This document shows, piece after piece, positions 1 to 11,073 of a stretch of 32,500 nucleotides of DNA. Made by a program: the position numbers and the translations under genes. Every line of letters starts with the position of its first letter. Position 1 is the stretch's first letter. The stretch comes from Botryococcus braunii (taxonomy: Eukaryota; Chlorophyta; Trebouxiophyceae). The DNA is taken from positions 100,001-132,500 of the forward strand of contig KV908341.1 of the NCBI GenBank assembly GCA_002005505.1, read 5' to 3'. The notes under the pieces were generated by a model. That model did not search any database. It was given only the letters and a program-made list of their open reading frames with translations, and was not told the origin of the DNA.

Positions 1-503
1 TTTTTATTTTTTTAAGTAATTATGCGCTCCAGTCCAACATGACCGATCCACAGCAGTACAATCGCGAAGAAGCGGCGGTACAAATGTGTGAATTCACGAC
101 AGGTGGACAGGTTGCCAGTTTGAACTTCCGAAGGCCTGACATGGCCTCTCGGCTCCAAACGGCTGAATCCTATGAATCAGCGACCGAGAGTGCCAGCAGA
201 CGCCCCGCCGTCATGCCTCGTATATATTACTTACTATTTCGCAGAAACGACTGTCATTCTGTCACACTGTCAACGTGGTCTTCATGCCGCCCCTATGACA
301 TGGGCCATATCGCCGAAGCCCTTCTCGCTCGCGCGTGGGACTCGAAAGCAGTAAAGTTTCAAAGTCTTTCGTTTTCAATTCAGGCTTGAACCCAACATAT
401 CCATACATCCTGGGACATTAAGATTATTTTTTCTTCTCTGTAAGGAGGTCCACGCCTCTTTCAGCGACGCACACAAACCGGCACTGGCACAAACGTTGCA
501 AGA

Positions 504-2825
504 ATGCGACCATGCCAGACTAGATCAGCTGACGGCCAACAGAACGGTTCAACAGTAGATCATCAGCAAGGATCTTCGCTTACTGGCTCTTTTCTTCAGC
601 CAGGTCGGAGTCCTGACAGCGTCAGAACGACCTGCAAGCCCCCTGATCAGAGGGACAGTGGGGCCATTGCGCCAATAGGCGTGCAAAATAATGCATTCAA
701 CCACAAGAAAAGGAGTCGTAATTTTCTAAGCTCTTCCTGTGAAGGCTACGATCGGAGTTCGAGGTCAGCCGGGGAGGAAACTGGAAGGATGACCTCGTTC
801 GAGGTCGGCCGTGAACGGTACCGGAAGAATTGCTGCTCAAGGTCCCGTGATATTACTGAAGGTGAGACTGAGGGGTGAGGGGCACATGGTTCAATGGTAG
901 ATCACGTCCCTCATAACGACCCAGTTGCAGGTTCAAATCATACGGGCCCCGAATCCTTCCCTGTACAGGAAAGAATTCTGGGCTCAGTAGGATTTGAACC
1001 TGCAATTGCACTGTAAAGAGCGACGTGTTCTTGTGGAAAGAGAACATGTTTTTGTGCAAAGAGAACTGTTTTTGTGCAAAGGGAATTGATACAAACACTT
1101 TTAGAGAAAAGAAAACCGAGAAATCGCCTTTCGAAAGTTAATTCAGCGATTCCATATGGATTTGCAAGATAAAAGATGAAATCGCTCCCAGGCATAGGAG
1201 CATACATGCATGAAAGCTGGCTGGGAGCGATTTCATCTTGCAAGTCTGCTCCCAAAAGGGGTGTCAGCTAACACCATTTTTAATGTAAGGCGGACAGTGT
1301 CAGACTAAATGTATGGGCTCCTTCCCTGATGAAGCGTCGACATACGTCTGGCGTCTGGCCAGACACCATATGGGATACTTGGCTGATCAAAGGTGTAATT
1401 GGAATATGCAGGCCGAGCTCGAGCCCTAGCTTTTTGATAATTCCTCCATTTCCATGTTGAATAACTATAGTCACTAGCTAGTAAATTTATATCTAGATCT
1501 GACCTCGAGAAACAAAAGGGTCTTTTTATGTCACTGGAAAGATTTCTTTTTTTACTACGCTTTTTGAAGGGAAAAGAGAAAGGTTTGCAGGCCTCGCCCC
1601 TGCAGCTATTGAAAACTTGCATGCTGTTAAATCAGGTGGAAAGAAGTTATCGATTTTGAAGTGAAGTGAACTCCACCCAAACCCATTTCGCACTGAGTGT
1701 GCTATTTGTCTGCAGCTCGGAACTGCGGGTCCTCACACCCGCTCCCGCCTTCCATCGAGGCCGATCCCAGGACTGCAGCTTTTTTTGATTCTCTTCCTGC
1801 AGGGATGCGCCAAGTCAACTACGAACTCCTTCAAGTGGCAGGGAAGAGAATGGAAGGGGGCTACGGGGCGGTAACCCGTGTAAGCCTGGACAACAAGATC
1901 TACGCACTCAAGGAAGCGAAGGTAACCCATCCCAAGCAGGAAGCGGATTAGTCTTGAGTCGATTGGCGCGCTACTTGTGACACCCTGACCAGCATTTCAG
2001 ATGCATGCATGGACTCTTAGATTAGGTATGTATATACGTCATGAGAAGTCTTGCAGAGTTGAAAATTTGCATTTCACTCATCTCCGATCAAGGCTATTCG
2101 CCAAATAGGCCTGAAAGTCTGGTGTTGGGAGTCACAGATGCTGGGCGGGTTACGCCTCCAATCCCCAAGGGACCTGTACCGCAGGTTACAGAGCAAGAAC
2201 CCGGAAACCCAACGATTGTCAAAGTGCTTCGACAACGCTACATACGACCTTCTACCGGAGGCTACACTTCTGATTCAGTGTCAGAATCTTGAGGGCATCC
2301 TCAAGTTTGAAGGAGTGGTGACCATTGACGAGCCATGTGACCGCGTCATGGGCTTCCTCACAGAGTACTGCCCTCGGGGAGATCTAACTGCCTTGTTCAG
2401 GTAATTACCTCCACAAGCTATAACTGCAACGATTCTTTGCTGCAACCCCCCTGGCTGCAGCCCTCCCCTTTGTCTGCGCCTTTCTAAGAAGCTATATATA
2501 GCTTCATAATGAATCATATATGAATGTCCAATGTGGAGGTAACTGCGATGTTTCTTTGCTGCAGCCCCCTAGCTAACCCCCCCCCCCTCCTGGTTGCACC
2601 TTTCTATGAAGCTATGAATGTCCAATGTGGTGAGAGTTCAGGACCTGAAGCACAACTGCTTGATTATGCCTTTTCAGGGGCCCCCTGAATTGTTAATTTG
2701 TTTGAAAGTATCTCAAACCACGTTCAGCTTGGCAAGTATGAGCACGCGATCTAGTTGCCTTTTCTTCTTCCACAACAAGGTCCTCCACATCGCTGTCCCT
2801 GATCCTTCTTAAAGAGTGAGTGAGC

Positions 2826-2889
<64 letters not shown>

Positions 2890-3034
2890 GCGCGCACGCA
2901 CATGCGCATGGAGAAGCAGGTCTGAGTGGCGTACTCTCACTGTCAGCAGCCATGTGATCTGCTTGGCATGCCGATGACATGGCTGCCAACAGTGAGACAA
3001 CGCCACTCAGACAGCCCTTCACTCCCCCCCCCCC

Positions 3035-3123
<89 letters not shown>

Positions 3124-3932
3124 GCACGCAAGCATGCACACTTTCCTACTTCCGCTTGTTTTCCTTCTCTCAAACTATCCAGATCTGCATTAGGGCAATA
3201 AAACATATTCTTCATTTAGAGCATTACACTTGCATGTGTGTGCTGCATCACACCCCCCCCCTCTGGTTCTTTTTAATCACACCTCCTTGCTCCTCGACTG
3301 CGTGCCACCTGCAAGTCTGATTTGACCTCAGCAACACATTCCTATGTGCCGGACAATTGTACCGGACAATGCATACAGAGTTCCAACGCTGCTTTTCGGG
3401 ACACAACAGGGGACCCAAAATAACATATGGCCAGAAGATTAACCTGGCATTGGAGCTTGCTCATATACTGGATGGTCTGCACGGCCACGGGGTCGTACAC
3501 GGGGACATCAAGCCCGACAATGTGTTTGTCGCCAACGATGGGAGCCTGCGCTTGGGTGATTTTGGATGCGCATTCTATTGGGCCAACCCTCCTGGCAAGG
3601 CCAATCAAAAGAGGTTCGTCCGTCAGTGCCATTCTTTACCTTTTCTTTTCTATGTTTATGGTTAGGCAGCAAACGGCGCTGTCAACAAAGCAGTTCATGG
3701 CGGTACACATATGCGAGTCACTGCGTGACATCGTGGAGTTGCCCACCGGGAAGTTGGGAGAGGGGGGGGGGGGGGCGATGCCATATTGTGGATGATAACT
3801 TGTGGATGACATTTTGTGAATAACAGAGCCTACCGTGCGTCGGTACTCTCAGCTTGCTGAAAAATGCTGTGTTTAAACAAATTTGGTGCGGTTTTTACAA
3901 ACCTTTTGAACCTACGCACACGCACACACACA

Positions 3933-4022
<90 letters not shown>

Positions 4023-4943
4023 CACACACACACACACACACCTGCAGGACCCCTTTTCGCTCCCCCTCTCCTGTTTTCGCAATCATGTTCCAGGCGAATT
4101 TGTGAGATTGCCAGAAAAGAGAGTTGGTGGAGGGGTGCAGAGGAGCATTGTATTTTAGAGCCCCTGAAGTTTTGGATGGGGCGCTGCCTTCCCGCGAAAG
4201 TGATGTCTTTGCATATGGAGAGGTTCTACATCAGCTTATGCATGAGAAGCCCCGCCTGGTCAACTATAAAGCTGTAGCGCACAAGGCTAAGTACAAGGTA
4301 TGCGACTTCAGGCACTGCAAGTGTTGCTTGCAATCTCAATGAGTTACTGGCTTGAAGTGAGCTGAAAACTCACTCTGACCAAACACAGGCACTGGTAGCG
4401 GGTTTCTCCAATAGCCATCTGTGTCACTTTCACTGTCTCTAAACCTTGCGGGTTTCTCAACGTACTAGTGTTTGTTCTTGGCCTATTGCTGCATTGTGAT
4501 CTGCGTGGCAGATTGCCCTCCAAGCAATCTCTCACAACACGGAGAAGTGGTTTGCACGCATGTACGCTCGGATTCAGCTCCACATACATAACACTGTCAC
4601 ATGTTACATTGTGTGGGCCACTGTCCGAACTCATTTAACTGCGCCCCAGCAAGCGCAAGCAAGCCCGCAGGGATGGTCGCACCAACGGAGAGACTCCTGC
4701 AACTTGAAAGGGCCCGAGCTGACCTTGAATAGTTCGAAGGATTTATTGCATTTGCGCTATAATGGAGATTGTCGTTGTGCGCAGGAGGGCGAAATCTTTT
4801 ACAGCGGGGGTCCCCCAAAGGACTGGCCGCCCGAGTGGACAAGTCTGGTGGTCAAATGCATGGCCTTCCTGCCGCAGGACCGGCCCTCCCTCTCAGATGT
4901 CATTGCCCAGCTGTCAGATATGAAGCAGCGCCATCCAGCCTGA
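504..4943 (+). CDS. Protein serine/threonine kinase (TKL/RLK-like), six predicted exons, 481 aa
   Basis: Exons read by eye: 504-861, 1716-1921, 2138-2400, 3332-3613, 4120-4297, 4785-4943. All phases agree and the sum is 1446 nt. The start is the ATG at 504; the first 119 residues are low-complexity and unrecognised, and a start at 1805 is possible. The kinase domain follows. The glycine loop EGGYGAV is near residues 166-172, the ATP-binding Lys is at 185 (YALK), and the alpha-C Glu is probably 229. The catalytic loop HGDIKPDN is at 332-339, DFG at 352-354, RAPE at 383-386, and the subdomain XI Arg is in DRPS (461-464). The protein ends ten residues past the last helix. HGD replaces HRD, so the Arg before the catalytic Asp is missing (non-RD). 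Substrate and pathway cannot be told. The donor at 3614 (GTTCGT) is weak; the one at 4298 (GTATGC) is good. Introns hold long (GT)n/(CA)n arrays. The kinase assignment is firm; N-terminus and exact boundaries are less so. Confidence 0.85.
880..951 (+). pseudogene. Degenerate tRNA-Met(CAT)-like sequence
   Basis: The stretch has an A-box-like TGGTTCAATGGTAGA (887-901), an anticodon loop CTCATAA (Met, CAT) at 910-916, and a B-box-like GGTTCAAATC (930-939), with tRNA spacing and about 72 nt. Only about four of seven acceptor pairs form (GGGCACA against GGGCCCC), and the anticodon and T stems are also imperfect. It looks like a decayed tRNA or the head of a tRNA-derived element, possibly organelle-like. 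It lies in the first kinase intron. Confidence 0.45.
925..1005. repeat. 81-bp imperfect palindrome built on a tRNA T-arm sequence
   Basis: TTGCAGGTTCAAATC (925-939) is matched by its exact reverse complement at 991-1005. Between them GGGCCC faces GGGCTC, and GAATCCTTCC faces GGAAAGAATTC around the centre CTGTACAG (961-968). Both strands therefore read a tRNA 3'-half-like sequence. RNA from here would fold into a long hairpin. Confidence 0.75.
1025..1088. repeat. Three tandem ~20-bp units
   Basis: Three imperfect copies of a unit resembling GTTTTTGTGCAAAGAGAACT follow one another. The first copy is the most diverged (GTTCTTGTGGAAAGAGAACAT). Confidence 0.6.
1173..1239. repeat. Perfect 19-bp inverted repeat with 29-nt loop
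   Basis: AAGATGAAATCGCTCCCAG (1173-1191) is exactly reverse-complementary to 1221-1239. The loop is 1192-1220. It lies in the first kinase intron. A small-RNA hairpin or a miniature foldback element are possible readings; nothing in the sequence decides between them. Confidence 0.85.
2421..2635. repeat. Tandem duplication of ~100-120 bp in a kinase intron
   Basis: Two diverged copies each run from AACTGC..., through TTTCTTTGCTGCA, C-rich sequence and GCACCTTTCTA-like text, to GAATGTCCAATGTGG. The first copy has an extra TATATATAGC segment. Coding potential is absent. Confidence 0.6.
2828..3121. repeat. Palindromic microsatellite: (GT)n - 39-bp inverted repeat - (CA)n
   Basis: A (GT)n array (2828-2887) and a (CA)n array (3036-3121) flank two arms of a 39-bp inverted repeat, 2921-2959 and 2973-3011, matching at 34 of 39 positions. 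The centre is about 13 nt. The whole block can fold back on itself. It is intronic in the kinase gene. Confidence 0.85.
3916..4041. repeat. (AC)n microsatellite
   Basis: About 125 bp of AC dinucleotides with single ATAC and CGCA interruptions, in the kinase intron before the APE-motif exon. Confidence 0.95.
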
Positions 4944-5029
4944 TTTTCAACCACGAGCATGCGATTACCTGATAAATTTACTGGCTTCATAACATTCCGT
5001 CCGAAATATTCTTGCATATGTGTGTGTGT

Positions 5030-5218
<189 letters not shown>

Positions 5219-6870
5219 AGCAAGCTTTTGCCTGCCGGCGAGCTTCCTTGTTGCCAGCGTCAGGACTGTTTCAGTTGGAGCAGATGTCTCTCAAATACCC
5301 AGCAGATACCTCAGTGGCTCATGTATATACCTCCCCCCCCCCCCCCCCCCGCACAAGCAAATGCACACACCCGCACCCACATCAACAAATACACATACAC
5401 ACACTTTTCATACACTATCTGGTTTTACTGCTTCTAGTGTGTAGATTTTTAGCATCCCACATGCTGTTGACGCATGGGAACCGTCAAATGGTGTTCTGGC
5501 CCACCTCTTCCAAAATAGCATTACGCTACCCCTACCAGATGAACGTCGGGTATAGAAACGGGGTCGTCAGTTGATTTCAAGGTGTTTTGCCTCGTCGAAA
5601 GCCGGAGGAAACGGAATGCTTGTTTTCGTTGCCTTCGCGAATCGCGATCAGCTTTTTAATATGGCATCCCCCTGCAGGCAGCTGCCTTATATGGGGAAGT
5701 ACGAGGTCACGTATGGGGAAATGGGTCGTACCATTGAGGATGATGTGGGTGGGGGATCAACAAATACACCCCTGCCTCAATTGTCCCTGTTCGCACACTC
5801 CTCGGATGCATGTTGGCGCGGGATTAGATGTGATCTAGGGTAGGCGGTGCTGAACGCATTTCAGTACAAGGTGTTTCTCCCGGAATCCCTCGGACGGCCG
5901 CCCGCACTCTTCTTCCTGGCACTGAATCCCGAAGAAAAATGCCTGTGGTAGTAGCAAGCCCAGCCAAGCCCAGCCCAAGCCAAACCAGATTTAAGCCAAG
6001 CCAAGCCCAGCCCAGCTCAAGCCAAAACCAGCCCAGCTCCGACCAGCCAAGCCAAGCCTTTTCTGGTACCTAAATAGGCTTAGAAGGCTGTGGTCCATGA
6101 CTGCATTGGGGCCAATTGCCCAAGCCGCGCCCTGACCCTCCCCGAAGGAAGGGAGGAAGAAGGCTACATCCAAAGCACGGCATAAAAAATACTAGCTAGG
6201 GCTGAAGAGATGGCAAAATGATGAGATTACTGTGTCCAGTTCATGAATCGTACAGCACGTGAGGAAGCTTTGTTGCTCTAAAGTGCCTTAGCTACAATCG
6301 CTAATTTTTTCCAAGTCTTTGCGTCGCAAAAGGAACACATACTTTCGTTCTCACGCCCAGTCCACCAACATGTATTACAGGAATACCTGTAAAGGAGTCA
6401 GTCAATATAGTCAATCCGTCTATACATACACCATTAGCCATCGTAATGCTATAGCCAGCGCTTAGGAGAAATCTTTACTGTGCAAATGCTCTGGTCTCGA
6501 AGAGCCCCCATTTCAAGGGACATTCACCAGCCTCGTATGTATGTAAGCAACCCTCATTCAAGGGGTAGATTGTGACACTATAGCGTAAGCGCATGAAAGC
6601 CGTTGATGTTCTGTCAAAAAAATATGGTGTTTAGGTGCTCTACCATTCAAAGAGGAGGCGAGCTGTGCTTCCGATAGGACCCCCAGCCTGTAGCTGGTGA
6701 ATTTGAAGGGTCGGTTGCTCGCCCTCTCGTGCATAGCATTGTTGTCCTTATGTAATTACTGAAGGCACATATCCAGGCCATCCTTCCAAATTCAGTTTGA
6801 CAGCATAATAGGGCCCTTCACTTGTGAATTGCAATTCACCCTTCATTTCCTGCACTTCCAAAAAGGAAAC
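5219..6870. other. Mostly featureless interval with a degenerate minisatellite
   Basis: Apart from the possible exon at 5865-5951, the only structure seen is a poly-C run (about 5333-5350) and an AAGCCCAGCC-type degenerate tandem repeat at about 5955-6060. No other gene is supported here on either strand. Confidence 0.5.
5865..5951 (+). CDS. Possible terminal exon, unrecognised
   Basis: A splice acceptor (AACGCATTTCAG ending at 5864) is followed by 28 open codons starting YKVFLPESLGRPP and a TAG stop at 5949-5951. No family is recognised, and no upstream exon was placed with confidence. A candidate piece follows the acceptor near 5678. It could be chance. Confidence 0.25.
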   Translation, partial: YKVFLPESLGRPPALFFLALNPEEKCLW

Positions 6871-6872
6871 TC

Positions 6873-7532
6873 GTGTCTCATGGATGTGTCAGTGCTTTAA
6901 GTTTTGACTGCCCAGTGGAAGCCTTCCTGGAAGAGGCCAGAAAAACTAAGAGCTGTTGTATCGCAAGCGCATTTGAAACAGCTGAACAGGTTTGGGGGCC
7001 TTGCGATTGTGCGATGCCATGTTTTGCCAATGCATGCATGTGTGCAATTGATTTGATGATGAAACTTCGCTCCCTTCCTATGACCTTCAGGGATCCACTG
7101 CCTCTACACATTCACCCGCCCTCCACCCCATCCCTCCAAGGCACAAACTGCCTCAGCTCCTTCACCTGCAGGCTGTTAACTTCCCCTCTCCTCCGGAGCA
7201 ATTTTGCCTCTAATCCCTCTCTCTCTCCACTCTCTCATGCGCGCATGCCCACATCCACACCCACACACACACACACACACACACATGTGCGCGCATCCAG
7301 CAGCTGCTCTTGCTATGGGATCTTCACTCCCTTGATGCCTTCCTGCCTCCTCCAGCACGTGCAGTACATAAATATGCATGATGTCCTTGTCCATGTGACC
7401 CACTTGTGCCTTTTACATTTTCAGGGTGGGAGGAAAGGCTTCAGCACAGGTGTTGATAATTCAAAGCGAGCGACCAACAGCAGCATACATGTAGTTACAA
7501 CAAAATTTGCAAAGGCAGTCGTCCAGCAATGA
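6873..7532 (+). CDS. 3' end of an unrecognised gene, two predicted exons
   Basis: One frame stays open for 220 codons, but a (CA)n tract at about 7257-7286 and C-rich text in its middle argue for an intron. A better model is an exon ending at 6989 (ending ASAFETAEQ, then donor GTTTGG) and a terminal exon 7425-7532 after a good acceptor (TTTTACATTTTCAG). Phases agree (0/0). The terminal exon encodes about 35 residues from GGRKGFSTGVD to AKAVVQQ and stops at TGA 7530-7532. The 5' limit is uncertain and 6873 is not an ATG. No domain is recognised. Confidence 0.4.
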   Translation: MSHGCVSALSFDCPVEAFLEEARKTKSCCIASAFETAEQVWGPCDCAMPCFANACMCAIDLMMKLRSLPMTFRDPLPLHIHPPSTPSLQGTNCLSSFTCRLLTSPLLRSNFASNPSLSPLSHARMPTSTPTHTHTHTHVRASSSCSCYGIFTPLMPSCLLQHVQYINMHDVLVHVTHLCLLHFQGGRKGFSTGVDNSKRATNSSIHVVTTKFAKAVVQQ

Positions 7533-9185
7533 CCTGACAGGTTTCACTTACCATTCCAGAGGTTTTGCAATGCCGAAGCCCCATCACCCACTCAGAATTT
7601 GTGGAACGCATAGGAACTTCCACAGCACTTCAAAAATGACATTTCCAACATTCAAACAGACTCGACACTTCCTGACAGTAGGTGGAGCCTCTCATGAAAC
7701 AACCTATGAGCCATGGGTGGCCCAGGGAGCTAGCTGACTTGCTGTCAAACACCAACACCATCAGCCAAATCTCTAGCTATAGTGCAGCTGCTGTTCGAAC
7801 AGAATGAAAGACTGTGAGACACACACTTTTTGCAACTAGTCCACTACCACTACTTGTACCTGTTCCAGTCCACTCTCAAATGTGCGGTTCATAAACACAG
7901 CGGTCATGATACCAAAAGGAACTTAATGGGCAAAAGGGGAAAGCGGCAGGCTGACAACACGCAACAGCATCTCCCGTCTTTGGCGTCCCTGTCAATACAT
8001 TGCACCAAGCACATTGTTCCTTCCCCACTGCTGGCAGGGAAAAGCGAAGAAGGGATCTGTCTCCGAGACCTGGACTCCTTACATCCACGAAAACACCAGT
8101 CACAGCCAAGTCAGACTATCAATACATAAAACGCCTTTTGAGTTGCATCAGGCCATGGAGGAGATGATGTAAACCCCAAGCCTGCACTTTGACCCATCAT
8201 GAACCCAGAGTAGACCTGATTTGCCTTTGGGATCTTGTGATTTCCACAATAGTGAAGATCAGATACCAGCCACAACCAGGCACCTGATGAGAGCTAAAGG
8301 CTACATCCGCCACGGTTGCGGGTCTAAATTTGACCAGTAGCACCAGGTTCTGTGTCAGTGTCCTCAGAATTTTGCTGTTAGAACTGTATCGTTTAAGCAT
8401 CCTTTCTCACTTGGAGAGTTGTTTCAACTCCTGTACTATCCTTAAGCCCTCCAAACAATTACCCAGGGAGGTCGATATGGTACAATTCTTCAAATTTCCA
8501 AATCCCCACAGCCTTTGCTCCACTCTTGACAATCTCCTAACACATAAAGTGCACATACAACCAGCATCTGACACCCCTCAGTCCACGCACAGAATTTGTA
8601 TTGAGGCAACTGGTTGGCACACACACTATCAGCCCTTCCATCCAGCAAATAAATGTGCCAAAAGTCGAGGATATTCCTTCACTGGTCCCCTATGCCAGCC
8701 ATTCAAAAGGGAGCAAGAACTGCCGCGTACAAATTCATCCAATGCAATATCATGCCATGTAGAAAACAATCTTTGGGTCATAACAAGTAGAGGTGTACAC
8801 GGATCCTGTACAATGCACCCCGTGCATAAACGAAGGTACCTGGCTCTACCCTATCCTGAAACAGCAATTTCCCTAAACAAATCCTAAGGGACCAGACATT
8901 TGGGAACTCCTGGCAGGCAATAAATGGTCATCGACAAAAACCCATGTATAAGATTTTAAATAATACCTCTATCAAATTAGAGTTTGCACGATGCTGGTCC
9001 AATACTAATACAACTTCACTCAACACAAAACCTACCTGACTTGGTTTGAGGCACCATATGAAATTGCGTAAAAGCCTCGAGCAATAGCTCTCCTAATGGA
9101 TGCAAGTGCAGAAATGGCATGCATGTCAGCAGTGCGGCCGGTACAAGGGCCTCGTTTAATACTAAAAGGCCCTTTCAGAGTTAGC

Positions 9186-9188
<3 letters not shown>

Positions 9189-9258
<70 letters not shown>
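9189..9258. repeat. (AC)n microsatellite
   Basis: About 35 uninterrupted AC repeats. Confidence 0.97.
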
Positions 9259-9259
<1 letters not shown>

Positions 9260-10761
9260 ATGTGCCAGCAATCACACCTGCCAAGGTTCACTGTGTGAGC
9301 CCCACTGGAACAGGCCTGATCCATACAACTGCAGTTGGCTCTCCAACTGGGGATCAGACAGGGCTTCTTTCGTGGACACCCCCCCCCTTTCCCCGTCCCA
9401 ACGTTGAGAAGAGACAAAGTATGCCAGTAGCGAGACTGCTCCCTCTGCAAAAGGCGGGACCCCATCTCTAAGCACGGCAACAGCTGGAGGGGCAAACGAA
9501 GGCCCTTGATGATAAGAAGGAGGCAGTGGCCACGCCTACATACCAGCAATGGGCATCCTAAACCAGCAGAGATACATCCCAGGATCGGTTTTATTCGCAC
9601 AGCCTAAAGGCCTACGAAGGCTCCAGGCTGTCCCTCTGGCAAAGGCGTTGCTCAGTCAAATTGCCTTGAAAAGTAGGGACGGAGGCGATACAGATGATGA
9701 CCATGTAGCGGCGCGGCACGAGTAGCGTGAACACATGCGCAGTCCTTTTGCCCTTTTGTCTCCATGCCCTGCATACAGCCAATATCAGTTCTGTGAGAGT
9801 GATGTACACAGAGATGCAACTTATGTATCCACTCCATGAGATGGCTCTTGGCAACTAGGCAAGGTTTGTCAACTACATCAACAACGCTATTTGGGACCGC
9901 TCGGCAGCTGCAACAGCAATGAGTTTTAGAACATAACTAGCCGGAAACATTTTAACCATCTTTGACCATTTCAAGATCAGCACACTGAGCTAGAGAATGT
10001 CAAACCCTGTAACTGAACGAGATGCCCTAGTACTGAATAGGGTTGGCACGCACAACAAGGCAGCCCAGCACTACACAATCCAAGTTTCTTGCCGCTAGCT
10101 ACTCAAAGGTGCACGACATCAGTAATGATGACATTAAGTGCAAGGCACTACTTGGTTCGTCAAACCTAACACCCCTCTCCTCTTCCCTGCGTGGGAGACC
10201 GGGGGAGGGGGGGGGGGGGGACCATGAGGGTATATAAAATATGCAAACAGATACCCACCCCAGAGAAAGGCAAAGCGAGAGAGTATGATAGAGTGGGAGA
10301 GCGGGGAAAGGGGCGCTGGAGGTTCAAACAAATGTGTGCAACCCTGCGTCACAAATATGCAGATCCCTCAAAAACCTCCCCCGCCCCGCCCCCGGGCTCC
10401 CAGGTGATGCCGCAAAACCAATGCCAGCCAAACTCAATGTTTAAGAACCCCTGCACTCACTCGAGGACGCACAAGCCTCCTGCCAGTGATGAGAGACAAC
10501 GCTGTCATTTCTTTTCTTGTAAACATGCTCCAAACTGGGGAGGTCCATAGGAGGACAGAGCCAATAGGAGCACAAGGGGAGCAGGGGCAGCCACAGTGCG
10601 AAGTAATATTGGATGGGGGTGTTCCATCATACAAATCCAGCAGCAGTTAGGACCTACCCTCCAGCAATAGGAGCACTTAGCAAGGTTACAAAATTGACGT
10701 GCAGCAGATCCATCCAATTATATTGACAGAATGCACACATGCATGCATTCGCACACATGGA

Positions 10762-10762
<1 letters not shown>

Positions 10763-10822
<60 letters not shown>

Positions 10823-10890
10823 GGGGGGGGGGAGGGAGGGGGGGAAGGGCAAGGGAAAACAGAGAGAGGGAGAGAAAGGGGGGGGGGGGG
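10763..10890. repeat. (AC)n(AG)n microsatellite with G-runs
   Basis: AC repeats to 10808, AG repeats to about 10822, then interrupted G-runs to about 10890. The last part is guanine-rich enough to form quadruplexes on the plus strand. Confidence 0.9.
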
Positions 10891-11073
10891 CAATGAAGGG
10901 GAAACGCTGTGCCATACATGCATTAAATCACAAATTTGTGTCTGGCAGCTGTCAGATGGAGCTTCTCAGCGGTGCAAGAGATATTACAATCGGCCCTTGC
11001 ACACACAATCTGGCAACCTGGGCTCTACCTGATCACAGGGGGGCTCCTTGCCCGCAGTGGCCACTCCAGCCAG

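Larger units (their letters stand above)
7533..11020. other. Long interval without a supported gene
   Basis: I see no recognisable exon on either strand. The interval holds (AC)n at 9189-9258, (AC)n(AG)n at 10763-10822 followed by G-runs to about 10890, and another G-run at about 10200-10220. ORFs such as 8330-8887 lack an ATG, splice support and family resemblance. Short weak coding-like stretches near 9.55-9.73 kb were not convincing. Confidence 0.5.

Noticed and set aside
2693..3320. Several ORFs of 65-148 codons on both strands (runs of Cys-Val or Thr-His)
   Set aside because: They translate the (GT)n/(CA)n arrays, which have no stop codons; no coding signal outside the repeat.
8330..8887. 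185-codon plus-strand ORF
   Set aside because: No ATG at its start, no recognisable domain, composition like random sequence, no splice context.
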